A model generated the notes under the pieces. The model was not told where the DNA came from and ran no database searches. It was given only the letters and a program-made list of their open reading frames with translations. This document shows positions 1 through 15,653 of a stretch of 64,000 bases of DNA, in pieces. Each line of letters begins with the position of its first letter. Position 1 is the stretch's first letter. The stretch covers positions 1 through 64,000 of the forward strand of contig NZ_CCDM010000001.1 of the NCBI RefSeq assembly GCF_000750635.1, written 5' to 3'. The DNA comes from Oceanobacillus jeddahensis. GTDB taxonomy: Bacteria > Bacillota > Bacilli > Bacillales > Amphibacillaceae. Made by a program: the position numbers and the translations under genes.

Positions 1-73
1 TGGAGCCTAGCGGGATCGAACCGCTGACCTCCTGCGTGCAAGGCAGGCGCTCTCCCAGCTGAGCTAAGGCCCC
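1..73 (-). tRNA. tRNA-Ala (anticodon TGC)
   Basis: Read on the minus strand this is a full cloverleaf with anticodon TGC in the loop CTTGCAC. The acceptor stem carries the G3-U70 pair that alanyl-tRNA synthetase recognises. The window starts at the discriminator base, so any encoded CCA lies outside it. It is the last tRNA visible in the cluster behind the rRNA operon. Confidence 0.95.
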
Positions 74-98
74 ATGCATAATTAATTCATTTATATAA

Positions 99-175
99 TG
101 GTCGGGAAGACAGGATTCGAACCTGCGACCCCTTGGTCCCAAACCAAGTGCTCTACCAAGCTGAGCTACTTCCCG
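99..175 (-). tRNA. tRNA-Pro (anticodon TGG)
   Basis: Cloverleaf with a CGGGAAG/CTTCCCG acceptor stem, anticodon TGG, discriminator A and an encoded CCA end. It lies between the Arg and Ala tRNAs, as in the B. subtilis trnJ order. Confidence 0.95.
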
Positions 176-176
176 A

Positions 177-253
177 TGGCGCGCCTGAGAGGAGTCGAAC
201 CCCTAACCTCTTGATCCGTAGTCAAACGCTCTATCCAATTGAGCTACAGGCGC
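177..253 (-). tRNA. tRNA-Arg (anticodon ACG)
   Basis: Cloverleaf with a GCGCCTG/CAGGCGC acceptor stem, anticodon ACG (wobble A, normally edited to inosine by TadA, whose gene is at the other end of this window), discriminator G and encoded CCA. Confidence 0.95.
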
Positions 254-256
254 TTA

Positions 257-345
257 TGGTGCCGAGGACCGGAATCGAACCGGTACGGTAATCACTTACC
301 GCAGGATTTTAAGTCCTGTGCGTCTGCCAGTTCCGCCACCCCGGC
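257..345 (-). tRNA. tRNA-Leu (anticodon TAA)
   Basis: Class II tRNA with a long variable arm, anticodon TAA, a GCCGGGG/CCTCGGC acceptor stem and encoded CCA. The long variable arm and the discriminator A fit leucine. Confidence 0.95.
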
Positions 346-351
346 AATATT

Positions 352-426
352 TGGAGCGGAAGACGGGATTCGAACCCGCGACCCCCACCTTGGCAAGGTG
401 GTGTTCTACCACTGAACTACTTCCGC
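352..426 (-). tRNA. tRNA-Gly (anticodon GCC)
   Basis: Short cloverleaf with anticodon GCC, a GCGGAAG/CTTCCGC acceptor stem, discriminator T and encoded CCA. Confidence 0.95.
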
Positions 427-449
427 ATATTGCTTTTAGTTTAAAATTA

Positions 450-534
450 TGGTGCGGGTGGAGGGACTTGAACCCCCACGCCCGAAGGCACTAGATCCTA
501 AGTCTAGCGCGTCTGCCAATTCCGCCACACCCGC
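450..534 (-). tRNA. tRNA-Leu (anticodon TAG)
   Basis: Class II tRNA with a long variable arm, anticodon TAG in the loop CTTAGGA, a GCGGGTG/CACCCGC acceptor stem and encoded CCA. It is the second leucine tRNA of the cluster. Confidence 0.95.
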
Positions 535-537
535 AAA

Positions 538-613
538 TGGTGAGCCATGAAGGATTCGAACCTTCGACCCTCTGATTAAAAGTCAGATGCTCTACCGACT
601 GAGCTAATGGCTC
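538..613 (-). tRNA. tRNA-Lys (anticodon TTT)
   Basis: Cloverleaf with anticodon TTT in the loop CTTTTAA, a GAGCCAT/ATGGCTC acceptor stem and encoded CCA. Confidence 0.95.
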
Positions 614-628
614 TTGCAAAAGAAAAAA

Positions 629-704
<76 letters not shown>

Positions 705-708
705 GTTA

Positions 709-784
709 TGGTGGAGGATGCAGGGCTCGAACCTGCGACCCCCTGCTTGTAAGGCAGGTGCTCTCCCAGCTGAGCTAATCCTCC
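709..784 (-). tRNA. tRNA-Val (anticodon TAC)
   Basis: Cloverleaf with anticodon TAC in the loop CTTACAA, a GGAGGAT/ATCCTCC acceptor stem and encoded CCA. It is the first tRNA downstream of 5S rRNA, about 11 nt after it, so it is very likely part of the rRNA transcript. Confidence 0.95.
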
Positions 785-795
785 GGATTTAATAT

Positions 796-911
796 GTCTG
801 GCAACGTCCTACTCTCGCAGGGGGAAGCCCCCAACTACCATCGGCGCTGAAGAACTTAACTTCTGTGTTCGGCATGGGAACAGGTGTGACCTCTTCGCTA
901 TCGTCACCAGA
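796..911 (-). rRNA. rrf: 5S ribosomal RNA
   Basis: About 116 nt. On the minus strand it starts TCTGGTGACGATAGCG and ends with a complementary CGTTGCCAGA, which forms helix I. The internal segments match Bacillus 5S rRNA, including the GAAGAGGTCACACCTGTTCC stretch. It follows 23S rRNA after a spacer of about 235 nt. Confidence 0.95.
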
Positions 912-1145
912 CTTAAAGGGTATCTGTTATTCGGTCTTGTCCACAATTATTTCTATCAGGAAGAATGATCGTAATCCCGTGACATGGACTGTTTTAACCG
1001 AATATCCTTATTAATTATGTAACTTGAAGATGTTTCCTGAAAAACAAGGACAAGTTATATTATATGCATTTTAGAATAAAAATGCAACACTTTTTTTAAT
1101 TTTGCACCCTGAAAACTAAATAAGAGTAACGTGACATAAAAAAAC

Positions 1146-4069
<2,924 letters not shown>

Positions 4070-4252
4070 AAGTTTTTGAATAAGCTCGTTGATTACAACA
4101 TGTAATCATTTGTGTCGCTATATTATAGCTTCTTTGCCTTATTTCTAAAGTTTGATGTCGTTGTTACTCTTATTTAGTTTTCAAGGTACAAATAGAGAGA
4201 ATTACTCTCTCAAAACTGAACCAAACAAACCAGTACAAATTCCGTTAATTAT

Positions 4253-5819
<1,567 letters not shown>

Positions 5820-5968
5820 AAGTGTTTGAATACTTTAGCTTTCAGAAGTCTACTTCTGACTTAAATGTTTAAGAAAAACGAGGTTGTTTTTCTTCTTTCG
5901 TACTGGTTGTTTTGTTCAGTTTTCAAAGAGCAATTTGTTTGCCGCTGTTTCAAATTGGCGACTTTATT

Positions 5969-5997
5969 AATTTATCACATCTGCAATTCGTTGTCAA
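5969..5997 (-). promoter_or_regulatory. rrn promoter P2 (sigma-A)
   Basis: On the minus strand there is a perfect TTGACA at 5992-5997, a 17-bp spacer and a -10 TAAATT at 5969-5974. A TG one base upstream of the -10 makes it an extended -10. It lies about 150 nt upstream of 16S rRNA, the usual place for an rRNA core promoter. Confidence 0.75.
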
Positions 5998-6074
5998 CAA
6001 ATTTTTAAAATTATTTTTTGTGTTAACCTGTTGAATCGTTTGTGTGATGCGTATTGCGTTATGCAACGATAATT

Positions 6075-6103
6075 AATTTATCATGATTCCAAACTGAAAG
6101 CAA
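6075..6103 (-). promoter_or_regulatory. rrn promoter P1 (sigma-A)
   Basis: A second candidate about 106 bp upstream of P2 has TTGCTT at 6098-6103, a 17-bp spacer and the same extended -10, TGATAAATT. The shared -10 and the tandem layout resemble the P1/P2 pairs of B. subtilis rrn operons. The rest of 5820-6220 is AT-rich leader and upstream sequence with no gene. Confidence 0.6.
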
Positions 6104-6220
6104 GTCTTTTTTAAAATAAATTTACATCAGATAAATATTTCTATAATTCATTTTATTGAAGCATCTTAACAAACCCTCTGTAAACCGCTGTTCATAAAGC
6201 TTTTTACTCCATCATACATA

Positions 6221-6260
6221 AAAAGCACTGCCAGAATAGATTCCTTCCGGCAGTGCTTTT
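6221..6260 (-). terminator. Rho-independent terminator of lysS
   Basis: Hairpin with AAAAGCACTGCC and GGCAGTGCTTTT arms, followed on the minus strand by a T-tract. It lies 20 nt after the lysS stop and separates lysS from the rRNA promoters. Confidence 0.85.
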
Positions 6261-6279
6261 AACACAACAACATCATAAA

Positions 6280-7794
<1,515 letters not shown>

Positions 7795-7862
7795 CTATCT
7801 TCTAACCCAATTATTCATACAACAGCTGATTTATCTTTACGAAAAATAACCTTCGATGCTTT

Positions 7863-8363
7863 TTATATCTCTTCCTTCCAGAGCCTGACATCTGTTCGAT
7901 CCTTCTCTGGAATTTCTTTTAAGTAAGCTTCTACAGATTTCTCATGTACAGGTATAATAAAAGCCGGCGCGATTTCTCCTAACGGGATTAATACAAAAGC
8001 ACGCTCATGCATGCGAGGATGCGGTATAATCAATCTTTCTACTCTACTATTTTCATGATTAAATGTCAAAATGTCAAGATCAATGGTTCGCGGACCAAAT
8101 CGAATGTCGCGTTTTCTGCCAAGCTCCCTTTCAATCTGTTGACAAACATCAAGCAGATTCATGGATGACAAACTTGTTTGAAGCTCTAATACCATATTTA
8201 AAAAATCTGCTTGATCCTGATAGCCGACCGGGGCCGTTTCATATATAGAAGATTTTTTTTGGATGGATATATATTCATTTGCCTCCAGTAAGTCTAATGC
8301 TTGCTTCAAATATTCTTCTCTCGGTTCAATATTTGTTCCGAGTGCAATAAATGCCTGGTTCAT
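7863..8363 (-). CDS. folK: HPPK, folate pyrophosphokinase
   Basis: Transfers pyrophosphate from ATP to 6-hydroxymethyl-7,8-dihydropterin, the step before dihydropteroate synthase. The 166-residue product shows the family signatures GTNIEPREEYLKQAL near the N-terminus, RFGPRTIDLDILTF around residues 92-105, and IPHPRMHERAFVL, which holds metal and substrate contacts. It overlaps folB by 4 nt, so the two are probably translationally coupled in a folP-folB-folK unit. Confidence 0.96.
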   Translation of the reverse strand: MNQAFIALGTNIEPREEYLKQALDLLEANEYISIQKKSSIYETAPVGYQDQADFLNMVLELQTSLSSMNLLDVCQQIERELGRKRDIRFGPRTIDLDILTFNHENSRVERLIIPHPRMHERAFVLIPLGEIAPAFIIPVHEKSVEAYLKEIPEKDRTDVRLWKEEI

Positions 8364-8725
8364 TTCGTTCTCTCCCTATAAATTTCTACAGCTACCGATT
8401 CATAATAGCCTGGTATCGGTGGATCTGGTTTTGTTACGTGAATCGTACATGCTTCCAGGGACTCAAAGGAAGAAAAAAGTTCCTCTGCGATTTCCTCTGC
8501 CAAAGCTTCAATCAGATGAAAACTTTTTTCCTCTACGATATACTTTACCTTTTCATACGCTTCCCCATAATGTATGGAATCCTCCATCGCATCTGATTTT
8601 CCTGCTTTCCTTAACGGCAGATAAAGTTCAGCATCAACATAAAAACGTTGTCCCAATGTGTTTTCCTCAGGTAATAGCCCGTGGTATCCATAAAACTGCA
8701 TTCGTTTCAAAACGATTTTATCCAT
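8360..8725 (-). CDS. folB: Dihydroneopterin aldolase
   Basis: Converts 7,8-dihydroneopterin to 6-hydroxymethyl-dihydropterin and glycolaldehyde in folate synthesis. The product is 121 residues, standard for the family, with the N-terminal FYGYHGLLPEEN signature that contains the active-site Tyr/Glu pair. The KPDPPIPGYYESVAVEI C-terminus is typical. It lies 50 nt downstream of folP and overlaps folK. Confidence 0.95.
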   Translation of the reverse strand: MDKIVLKRMQFYGYHGLLPEENTLGQRFYVDAELYLPLRKAGKSDAMEDSIHYGEAYEKVKYIVEEKSFHLIEALAEEIAEELFSSFESLEACTIHVTKPDPPIPGYYESVAVEIYRERTK

Positions 8726-8775
8726 TCTTGCCCTTCCTTTCTACTACAACCAGTTTTTCTCTATATAAATATTAT

Positions 8776-9591
8776 CTATAACTCTGTATGGTAAATTGCA
8801 TCCGCTACTTTTGCCGCTTCCAAGTTAGCTTTTACATCATGCACACGAATAATTCGTGCGCCTTTAGCAATTCCAATTACTGTAGTTGCTGCTGTTCCAA
8901 TGTCTCTTTGATCCGCGGAAACATCTAAAATATCACCGATAAATCTTTTACGGGACGCTGCCAAAAGTACTGGGTAACCAAATGTATTCAGCTCTTGCAG
9001 CTCTTTAATCATATATTGATTTTGTTTCATCGTTTTCGCAAAACCGATGCCCGGATCGAGAATAATCTGGTTATCCTCTACACCTGCTTTTTTAGCAATT
9101 GAAATACTCTCTTGTAAATCAGCTTTCACATCCGTCATAAAGTCACCATAATCCATGTCCATCCGATTGTGCATAAGAACCATGGAGACCTGGTAACGAG
9201 CTGCAATTTCTGCAATTTCCGGCTCTCTTTTCGCTCCCCAAATATCATTTATAATAGAGGCACCGGCTTTTACAGCCTGCTCTGCTACCGCTGCTTTAAA
9301 TGTGTCCACGGATATAGGTATCTGCAGAGAATCTTTTAAAGCCTCAATGACCGGGATAATTCTTTCTATTTCTTCTTCCGCGCTGACAGGTGTATGTCCT
9401 GGCCGGGTAGATTCACCGCCAATGTCAATGATATCTGCCCCGTCTTCTTCCATTTTCTTTCCTTTAGCAACTGCCTTTTCAATATCTGTATATTGTCCGC
9501 CATCTGAGAAGGAGTCAGGGGTGACATTTAATATCCCCATAATATGCGTCCGTTTATTTAAAGCTGATTGAAGTTCTTTTGCTTGCTTCAC
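8776..9591 (-). CDS. folP: Dihydropteroate synthase
   Basis: Condenses hydroxymethyl-dihydropterin pyrophosphate with p-aminobenzoate; it is the sulfonamide target. The 271-residue TIM barrel carries the signatures IMGILNVTPDSFSDGG (about 18-33), IGGESTRPGH, and DPGIGFAKT. The start is a GTG behind an AGAGGCGG site. In B. subtilis the gene follows pabB-pabA-pabC. Here it follows cysK directly, so pABA synthesis genes, if present, are elsewhere. Confidence 0.96.
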   Translation of the reverse strand: MKQAKELQSALNKRTHIMGILNVTPDSFSDGGQYTDIEKAVAKGKKMEEDGADIIDIGGESTRPGHTPVSAEEEIERIIPVIEALKDSLQIPISVDTFKAAVAEQAVKAGASIINDIWGAKREPEIAEIAARYQVSMVLMHNRMDMDYGDFMTDVKADLQESISIAKKAGVEDNQIILDPGIGFAKTMKQNQYMIKELQELNTFGYPVLLAASRKRFIGDILDVSADQRDIGTAATTVIGIAKGARIIRVHDVKANLEAAKVADAIYHTEL

Positions 9592-9730
9592 TTGTTTTTC
9601 CGCCTCTTTTCTCTCAAAAAGTATCTATTCTACATCCTACCTTAAGAAGTTAAAGAAAAAAAGTAGTAAGCGCTCGTGAAAAAAATAATAATAAAATCAT
9701 ATCCCATTCTTACCTACCACTATTTTACAT

Positions 9731-9770
9731 AAAAAAGAAACCAGTATATCTTTATACTGGTTTCTTTTTT
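9731..9770 (-). terminator. Terminator after cysK
   Basis: Hairpin with AAAGAAACCAGTATA arms closing a small loop and a T-run on both sides. It lies 10 nt after the cysK stop and separates cysK from the folate genes. Confidence 0.85.
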
Positions 9771-9779
9771 ATGCCTATT

Positions 9780-10709
9780 TTATTCTTCGTCTTCAAATTG
9801 ATAAAGCGCTGTAGACAGGTAACGTTCTCCGTTATCAGGAAGAATAGCAAGAACCTTCTTGCCCTTTCCTAGTTCTTTTGCTACTTTTAACGCTGCGGCA
9901 ACGGCTGCTCCTGAAGAAATACCTCCAAGAATCCCATTCGTTGTGGCAACTTTACGAGCTGCTTCAAAAGCTTCTTCATTAGCGATTTGCAGAACTTCAT
10001 TATAAATAGCTGTATCTAGTACTTCCGGTGTAAAGCCTGCGCCAATTCCCTGAATTTTATGCGGGCCAGGATTTCCTCCTGAGAGTACAGGTGAATCCTT
10101 TGGCTCAACAGCATAAATTTTCACATCATTGAAATGGTCTTTAAGTACTTTTCCGGCACCAGTAATTGTTCCACCTGTTCCAATTCCAGAAATGAAAGCA
10201 TCTAAACCGTCTGACATTTGCTCTACAATTTCTTTACCCGTTGTTTTTGCATGAATTTCCGGATTCGCAGGATTGTTGAATTGCTGCGGCATAAAGTAGC
10301 CATTTTCTTCTTGCAGTTCCTTCGCTTTAGCAATTGCACCCTTCATTCCTTCTGCTCCCGGAGTTAAAACTAACTTCGCTCCATAAGCTTTTAATAAATT
10401 ACGGCGTTCCTTACTCATGGTATCCGGCATAACAAGTATTGCCTGATATCCTTTTGCAGTAGCAACCATTGCTAAACCAATTCCTGTATTACCGCTAGTC
10501 GGCTCAATAATTGTATCGCCAGGTTTTAATTCTCCTGATTTCTCTGCAGCCTCTACCATTGCTGCAGCAATACGATCCTTTACAGAACTTCCCGGGTTCA
10601 TAAATTCTAGTTTGGCATATACCTCTGCACTATCCTGATCAGCAATATTGTGAAGCTTTACAATAGGTGTTCCACCAATTAAATCTGAAATATTATTTGC
10701 GACTGTCAT
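9780..10709 (-). CDS. cysK: Cysteine synthase A (O-acetylserine thiol-lyase)
   Basis: Makes cysteine from O-acetylserine and sulfide with PLP. The 309-residue product shows the PLP-lysine motif [11 protein letters not shown] (lysine near 43), the phosphate loop TSGNTGIG (about 69-76) and GGISSGA near residue 265, all at standard positions. It is monocistronic: it has its own promoter about 45-70 nt upstream and a terminator behind. Regulation by CymR would be expected from B. subtilis, but I could not confirm an operator. Confidence 0.96.
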   Translation of the reverse strand: MTVANNISDLIGGTPIVKLHNIADQDSAEVYAKLEFMNPGSSVKDRIAAAMVEAAEKSGELKPGDTIIEPTSGNTGIGLAMVATAKGYQAILVMPDTMSKERRNLLKAYGAKLVLTPGAEGMKGAIAKAKELQEENGYFMPQQFNNPANPEIHAKTTGKEIVEQMSDGLDAFISGIGTGGTITGAGKVLKDHFNDVKIYAVEPKDSPVLSGGNPGPHKIQGIGAGFTPEVLDTAIYNEVLQIANEEAFEAARKVATTNGILGGISSGAAVAAALKVAKELGKGKKVLAILPDNGERYLSTALYQFEDEE

Positions 10710-10752
10710 ATAACCCCTCCTAAAACCAAGTAATTTTATATGATTTATATAT

Positions 10753-10781
10753 AATGTATTTCTTTATTCGCAAAATGTCAA
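10753..10781 (-). promoter_or_regulatory. cysK promoter (sigma-A)
   Basis: Perfect TTGACA at 10776-10781, a 17-bp spacer and TACATT at 10753-10758 on the minus strand, in the gap between hslO and cysK. Confidence 0.65.
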
Positions 10782-10913
10782 TCCTAAAAACAAAAAAAGT
10801 GCCTATTTTTTCTATTCCACAAATGCTCACATATTAATCATCCAATTTGATTTATACAAAAACGGTCCATCATACCTTTTTTGTATCATGCTACCGCTAG
10901 TCGAATACCTTTT

Positions 10914-11795
10914 CTAAGATTGCTTAAGTTCTTCTAATTCTTCTTCAGTAAAAGTATATTGTTCATTACAGAAATGACAAGTTGCTTCTGCTCCGTGATC
11001 TTCATCAATCATTTGCTGAATTTCATCATTACCCAGTCCAACAATCGCATTTGCGAGTCTTTCTTTAGAGCATTTACATTGAAATTCAATTGGCATTTTC
11101 TCTAAGATATTTACATTATCTTTATCAAACAAAGTGTATAGAATTTCTTCTGGTGTTTTCCCTTCCCGAATAAGAGTAGATATGGCAGGGAAAGACTGAA
11201 TACGGTCTTCTAATCGCTCAATCACTGCTTCATCTGCTCCCGGCATGACTTGCACAATAAAACCGCCAGCAGCTAAAATACTCAAGTCTGGATTAACAAG
11301 AACCCCTGCTCCTACGGCTGAAGGAACTTGCTCGGAAGTTGCAAAATAGTATGTGAAATCCTCGCTTATCTCACCGGAAACAATTGGCGTCTCACCCGTG
11401 AAATAGTCTTTCATCCCTAAATCCTTGATAACACTAATATTTCCCTCTGTTCCAACTGCTTTTGCTACATCCAGTTTGCCGTTTTCATTTAAATCAAAAT
11501 CTACATGAGGATTAGTGGCATATCCACGTACATGACCTTTTGCATTTCCGTCTGCAACAATAGCCCCCATTGGTCCATTTCCCATCACTTTAACAGTAAT
11601 AGAGTCATCTCCTTTTAACATGGCTCCCATCATGGCTGTCACTGTAATCGTACGGCCAAGTGCAGCAGAAGCTGTTGCCCATGTATCTTGTCTTTTACGG
11701 GCTTCCTCTACTGTATGCGTTGATGTAATCGCATAGGCACGAATCATATCATTATACGTTGTTGCTTTAATTAAATAATCCTTCACAATCATCAT
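10914..11795 (-). CDS. hslO: Redox-regulated chaperone Hsp33
   Basis: A holding chaperone switched on by oxidation of four zinc-bound cysteines. The 293-residue product ends with those cysteines in FQCKCSKERL and CHFCNEQY (CxC and CxxC), followed by an acidic tail. The body matches Hsp33 (WATASAALGRT near residue 45, MPGADE near 205). The start is uncertain: two adjacent ATG codons and a GTG follow a GGAGG only 1, 4 and 10 nt away, so the true N-terminus may be one to three residues shorter. It lies 8 nt after coaX. Confidence 0.95.
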   Translation of the reverse strand: MMIVKDYLIKATTYNDMIRAYAITSTHTVEEARKRQDTWATASAALGRTITVTAMMGAMLKGDDSITVKVMGNGPMGAIVADGNAKGHVRGYATNPHVDFDLNENGKLDVAKAVGTEGNISVIKDLGMKDYFTGETPIVSGEISEDFTYYFATSEQVPSAVGAGVLVNPDLSILAAGGFIVQVMPGADEAVIERLEDRIQSFPAISTLIREGKTPEEILYTLFDKDNVNILEKMPIEFQCKCSKERLANAIVGLGNDEIQQMIDEDHGAEATCHFCNEQYTFTEEELEELKQS

Positions 11796-11803
11796 TCCTC
11801 CGT

Positions 11804-12574
11804 TTATTGATAATACGTTTTATAAATAAGATACAGCCCATTCAGCGTAAGATAAGGTTCGACAGCATCAATCGTTTCTGATTCATGTGCAATGAGCTTA
11901 GACAAACCGCCCGTTGCGATAACTGTTGAGTTTGTCCCTTTTTCTTGTTGGATTCGTTTGACCAGTCCGTCAATTTGACCAATATACCCATAAAACACAC
12001 CAGATGTCATTGCCTCGACAGTAGAAGAACCAATTACACGTTGCGGTTTTTGAATCTCAATTTTCGGCAGCTTGGAAGCTCTCGAATTTAAGGCCTCCAT
12101 CGAAATATTTACACCAGGTGTAATAATTCCTCCTGCATATCTTGCTTCTTCATCCACATAACAATACGTTGTCGCTGTTCCAAAATCAATAATGATTAAT
12201 GGCGCTCCGTATTTTTCAATACCCGCAATGGCATTAACGATTCGGTCTGCTCCAACTTCAGATGGGTTTGGATAATTCATCTTAATTAGCTTATCATAAG
12301 AAGTTTTCCCGATAACCACGGCTTCTATATTAAAATAGTCTCGGCTCATTTTTTCTAAAGCAAACATAATAGGTGGTACAACAGAGGAGATAATCACGCC
12401 GGTAATCTCTTTAAAATGAATTCCTTTATATTCGAATAAAGAATGGATAAGCATGCCAAATTCATCTTCCGTCTTATACCGGTCAGTTTTTATCCGCCAG
12501 TGATGAATTAATTTATCATTATCAAAAACACCCAAAACTGTATTGGTATTTCCTACATCAAGAACAAATAACAT
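11804..12574 (-). CDS. coaX: Type III pantothenate kinase
   Basis: Phosphorylates pantothenate, the first step of coenzyme A synthesis. The 256-residue product begins with the family phosphate-binding motif [16 protein letters not shown], followed by [12 protein letters not shown] (about 106-117) and the IDFGTATT motif, all characteristic of CoaX (ASKHA fold). It sits between ftsH and hslO exactly as yacB does in B. subtilis. Confidence 0.95.
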   Translation of the reverse strand: MLFVLDVGNTNTVLGVFDNDKLIHHWRIKTDRYKTEDEFGMLIHSLFEYKGIHFKEITGVIISSVVPPIMFALEKMSRDYFNIEAVVIGKTSYDKLIKMNYPNPSEVGADRIVNAIAGIEKYGAPLIIIDFGTATTYCYVDEEARYAGGIITPGVNISMEALNSRASKLPKIEIQKPQRVIGSSTVEAMTSGVFYGYIGQIDGLVKRIQQEKGTNSTVIATGGLSKLIAHESETIDAVEPYLTLNGLYLIYKTYYQ

Positions 12575-12663
12575 CTGTCACCATACCTTCCTTTGTTTCT
12601 CTAAAATTTAATATAACATACTTCTTTTCAGGAAAAACCAAAAAAGCATGCGTACGAACCAAA

Positions 12664-12699
12664 AAGAAGCAGCCTTTCTATTCCTTTGGCTGCTTCTTA
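12664..12699 (-). terminator. Terminator after ftsH
   Basis: AAGAAGCAGCC/GGCTGCTTCTT hairpin with a T-rich tail on the minus strand, 19 nt after the ftsH stop. Confidence 0.85.
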
Positions 12700-12717
12700 T
12701 ATATCTTTTCCAATCCT

Positions 12718-14772
12718 TTAGTTTTTACGATCGGAATCGGAGTCATCTTCCTTATTATTATCAGTGTGATCTGTTTCTTTTTCCTCAGAACCACTGCCCA
12801 TAATTGGGTCATTAATGTAAGAGTCGGATTTCTTTTCCGCTTTTTCTTTTGCTTCCTCAAAAGAAAGGCCTTTTTTATCCTCATCCTCTTTTTCTTCCTT
12901 CGAATGGATGCTTACTTTCAAATCATCTGATTCTTCTTCTGGTTCTGGTAACGTTCCATTTTCAAAAAGAGATTTAATTTGTTTTGCATCCAGTGTTTCC
13001 ACTTCTAATAATGTCTTTGCAATTAATTCTAACTGTGCTTTATGTTCCGTCAGAATTGTTTTTGCACGATCATAACAATAGTTAATGAAATTCTGCATTT
13101 CCTGATCAATTTCTTGTGCAATTGCATCAGAATACGTTTGTTCATTCTGAATATCACGGCCAAGGAATACATTTCCTCCACCGCCGTTGGTAAATTGAAG
13201 CGGGCCAATCTTATCACTCATACCAAATTCGGTAATCATCTTATTCGCAATACCTGTTGCACGCTGGAAGTCATTCGAAGCGCCTGTACTAACTTCACCA
13301 AATATGATTTCCTCTGCAACACGTCCGCCCAGCAAGCCGGTGATTTTATCAAACAGCTCTGGTTTGGTCATGAAGTAACGATCTTCTCTTGGAAGCATGA
13401 CCGCATATCCGCCTGCTTGCCCCCGTGGAACAATGGTAACTTTATGCACGACGTCTGCATCATCTAAGACCATGCCGATGATTGTATGACCACTCTCATG
13501 GTAGGCAACAATATTTCTTTCTTTTTCAGAAATGACTCTGCTTTTCTTAGCCGGACCTGCGATAACCCGGTCAATTGCTTCATCAATATCTAGCTGGCTG
13601 ATTTTCTTACGATCAGCTCTTGCTGCAATTAATGCTGCTTCATTAAGCAAGTTCTCTAAGTCTGCACCAGAGAATCCCGGAGTACGCATAGCGATTGTTT
13701 TTAAATCCACGCTTTCTTCCATTGGTTTATTTCTTGCATGAACACCTAGAACAGCTTCACGGCCTTTCACATCTGGACGGTCCACCATGATTTGTCTGTC
13801 AAAACGTCCCGGACGCAATAAGGCTGGGTCAAGAATATCTGCACGGTTGGTTGCAGCGATCATGATAATACCTTCATTCGCTCCAAATCCGTCCATCTCA
13901 ACCAATAGCTGGTTTAATGTTTGTTCACGTTCATCATGTCCGCCACCAAGACCAGCTCCACGCTGACGGCCAACGGCATCAATTTCATCGATAAAGATGA
14001 TACATGGTGCATTTTTCTTCGCATTTTCAAATAAATCACGTACACGGGATGCACCAACCCCAACAAACATCTCTACGAAATCTGAACCACTGATGGAGAA
14101 GAATGGTGTTCCTGCTTCACCGGCAACAGCTTTCGCTAATAATGTTTTACCTGTACCTGGAGGTCCAACAAGTAGAACACCTTTTGGAATACGCGCTCCT
14201 ACTTGAGAGAATTTTCGTGGGTCTTTTAAGAATTCTACAACCTCAACAAGTTCTTGTTTCTCTTCATCAGCACCAGCGACATCTTTAAAGCGGACTTTTT
14301 TCTTATCTTCGGAGTACATTTTTGCCTTACTTTTACCGAAGTTCATCACACGGCCGCCACCGCCGCCACCTTGTGCTTGACTAAGGATGAACAGTAAGAA
14401 TAGACCAATCAATAAGAACGGAATAATTCCAGTTAAAAATGTAAGCCAAGGACTTGGCTGCTCTTCTTCTTCGACCGTTAATTCGCTTTGTTCGCTCGCG
14501 CTATTTGTAATTTGTGAAACAAGTGCTTCATTATCCGGTACTTGAGCAACAAATTCTGTCTCATCGTCCACTAACGTACCCGTCAAACGAATGATACCGT
14601 GTGACGGTTGAAAGGTCAGTTCCTGAATTTCACCATTATTTAAAGCATTCATAAATTGCTGTACATCATACTGCTCCTGATCTTCACTTGGATTATTAAA
14701 TACTCCAATTACACCAATAATGATAATAAATAAGAGCATCCAAACGAAGACCTTACGAAATATCTGATTCAT
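12718..14772 (-). CDS. ftsH: ATP-dependent zinc metalloprotease FtsH
   Basis: Membrane-anchored AAA+ protease for membrane-protein quality control, also needed for sporulation in Bacillus. The 684-residue product has an N-terminal membrane helix (about 8-25), an extracytoplasmic domain, a second helix (about 110-132) and a glycine-rich linker. The AAA domain follows with Walker A GPPGTGKT (near 205) and Walker [12 protein letters not shown]. The zinc motif HESGH lies near residue 427. The C-terminal 60 residues are highly charged and acidic, longer than strictly needed for function. Its start has a GGGAGGAGG site. Confidence 0.97.
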   Translation of the reverse strand: MNQIFRKVFVWMLLFIIIIGVIGVFNNPSEDQEQYDVQQFMNALNNGEIQELTFQPSHGIIRLTGTLVDDETEFVAQVPDNEALVSQITNSASEQSELTVEEEEQPSPWLTFLTGIIPFLLIGLFLLFILSQAQGGGGGGRVMNFGKSKAKMYSEDKKKVRFKDVAGADEEKQELVEVVEFLKDPRKFSQVGARIPKGVLLVGPPGTGKTLLAKAVAGEAGTPFFSISGSDFVEMFVGVGASRVRDLFENAKKNAPCIIFIDEIDAVGRQRGAGLGGGHDEREQTLNQLLVEMDGFGANEGIIMIAATNRADILDPALLRPGRFDRQIMVDRPDVKGREAVLGVHARNKPMEESVDLKTIAMRTPGFSGADLENLLNEAALIAARADRKKISQLDIDEAIDRVIAGPAKKSRVISEKERNIVAYHESGHTIIGMVLDDADVVHKVTIVPRGQAGGYAVMLPREDRYFMTKPELFDKITGLLGGRVAEEIIFGEVSTGASNDFQRATGIANKMITEFGMSDKIGPLQFTNGGGGNVFLGRDIQNEQTYSDAIAQEIDQEMQNFINYCYDRAKTILTEHKAQLELIAKTLLEVETLDAKQIKSLFENGTLPEPEEESDDLKVSIHSKEEKEDEDKKGLSFEEAKEKAEKKSDSYINDPIMGSGSEEKETDHTDNNKEDDSDSDRKN

Positions 14773-15083
14773 TGCTTACCTCCTCCCAAATGGGGAAAAA
14801 CTATAGTAAATCGTATCATAGTAAAATCGCTTTACACAAATAATTTAACCATTTTTGACGAATTATTTTTTTAGAATGTTCAAGAAGTCCAAAAAATTTA
14901 ACTGTTCTTTGTGATTACGTACTTTTATGAAATAAAATATTGCAAAATTCCTGATGATACCCTCTTAAGGTTATTCTTTCACATTCATTTCCTGAGAGCA
15001 AAGGAAATAGCTGTATTTTCCAGTGATTTTATTGCAGGCTGTTTCTTCTTTCCAAATGCAGCTGCCCTATTTTACAGATAACC
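14773..15083 (-). other. hpt-ftsH intergenic region
   Basis: About 310 nt without a gene. It holds the probable ftsH promoter near 14810-14839 and an AT-rich stretch. No convincing terminator for hpt was seen, so some transcription may read through into ftsH. Confidence 0.5.
14810..14839 (-). promoter_or_regulatory. Probable ftsH promoter
   Basis: TTGTGT at 14834-14839, an 18-bp spacer and TACGAT at 14810-14815, with a TG before the -10 giving an extended -10. The -35 is weak, so the call is tentative. Confidence 0.4.
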
Positions 15084-15638
15084 TCAGCCTCCATAAATTT
15101 CTGGTTTAAGAATGCCAATGTAAGAAAGGTTTCGGTACTTTTCTGCATAGTCTAAGCCGTAGCCGACAACAAATTCATCTGGAACTTCAAAACCAATCAT
15201 GTCTGCTTTGATATCTGCTGTTCTCCCAGCAGGTTTATCCAAAAGCGTCACAATCTTGATAGAGTTGGCTTTACGGTATTTAAAGAGGTCTACTAAGTAA
15301 CTTAATGTCAGTCCGCTATCAATGATATCCTCTACGATAATTATATCGCGACCCTCTACTTTCGTATTCAAGTCCTTTAGGATTTTTACTTCTCCTGTGG
15401 AAGAAGTTCCACCATCATAACTCGATACATCCATAAAATCCATTTCTAAATGTGTTTCTGTGTAGCGAAGAATGTCTGACATAAATGGTAATGCACCTTT
15501 TAACACTCCGATAGCTAAAGGAAACCTGCCTTCGTATTCTTCTGTTAATACAGCGCCAAGCTCCTTACATTTTTCTTGAATTTCTTCCTCACTGACTAAA
15601 ATCTTTTCAATCTCGTCATGAATTGTTCCTTGTACCAT
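15084..15638 (-). CDS. hpt: Hypoxanthine phosphoribosyltransferase
   Basis: Salvages hypoxanthine and guanine to IMP and GMP using PRPP. The 184-residue protein has the PRPP-binding motif [14 protein letters not shown] (about 97-110) and the flexible loop near [11 protein letters not shown]. It is 15 nt downstream of tilS, an arrangement conserved in Bacilli. A GGAGGAG site precedes the ATG. Confidence 0.96.
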   Translation of the reverse strand: MVQGTIHDEIEKILVSEEEIQEKCKELGAVLTEEYEGRFPLAIGVLKGALPFMSDILRYTETHLEMDFMDVSSYDGGTSSTGEVKILKDLNTKVEGRDIIIVEDIIDSGLTLSYLVDLFKYRKANSIKIVTLLDKPAGRTADIKADMIGFEVPDEFVVGYGLDYAEKYRNLSYIGILKPEIYGG

Positions 15639-15653
15639 TTTTTCTCCTCCTAA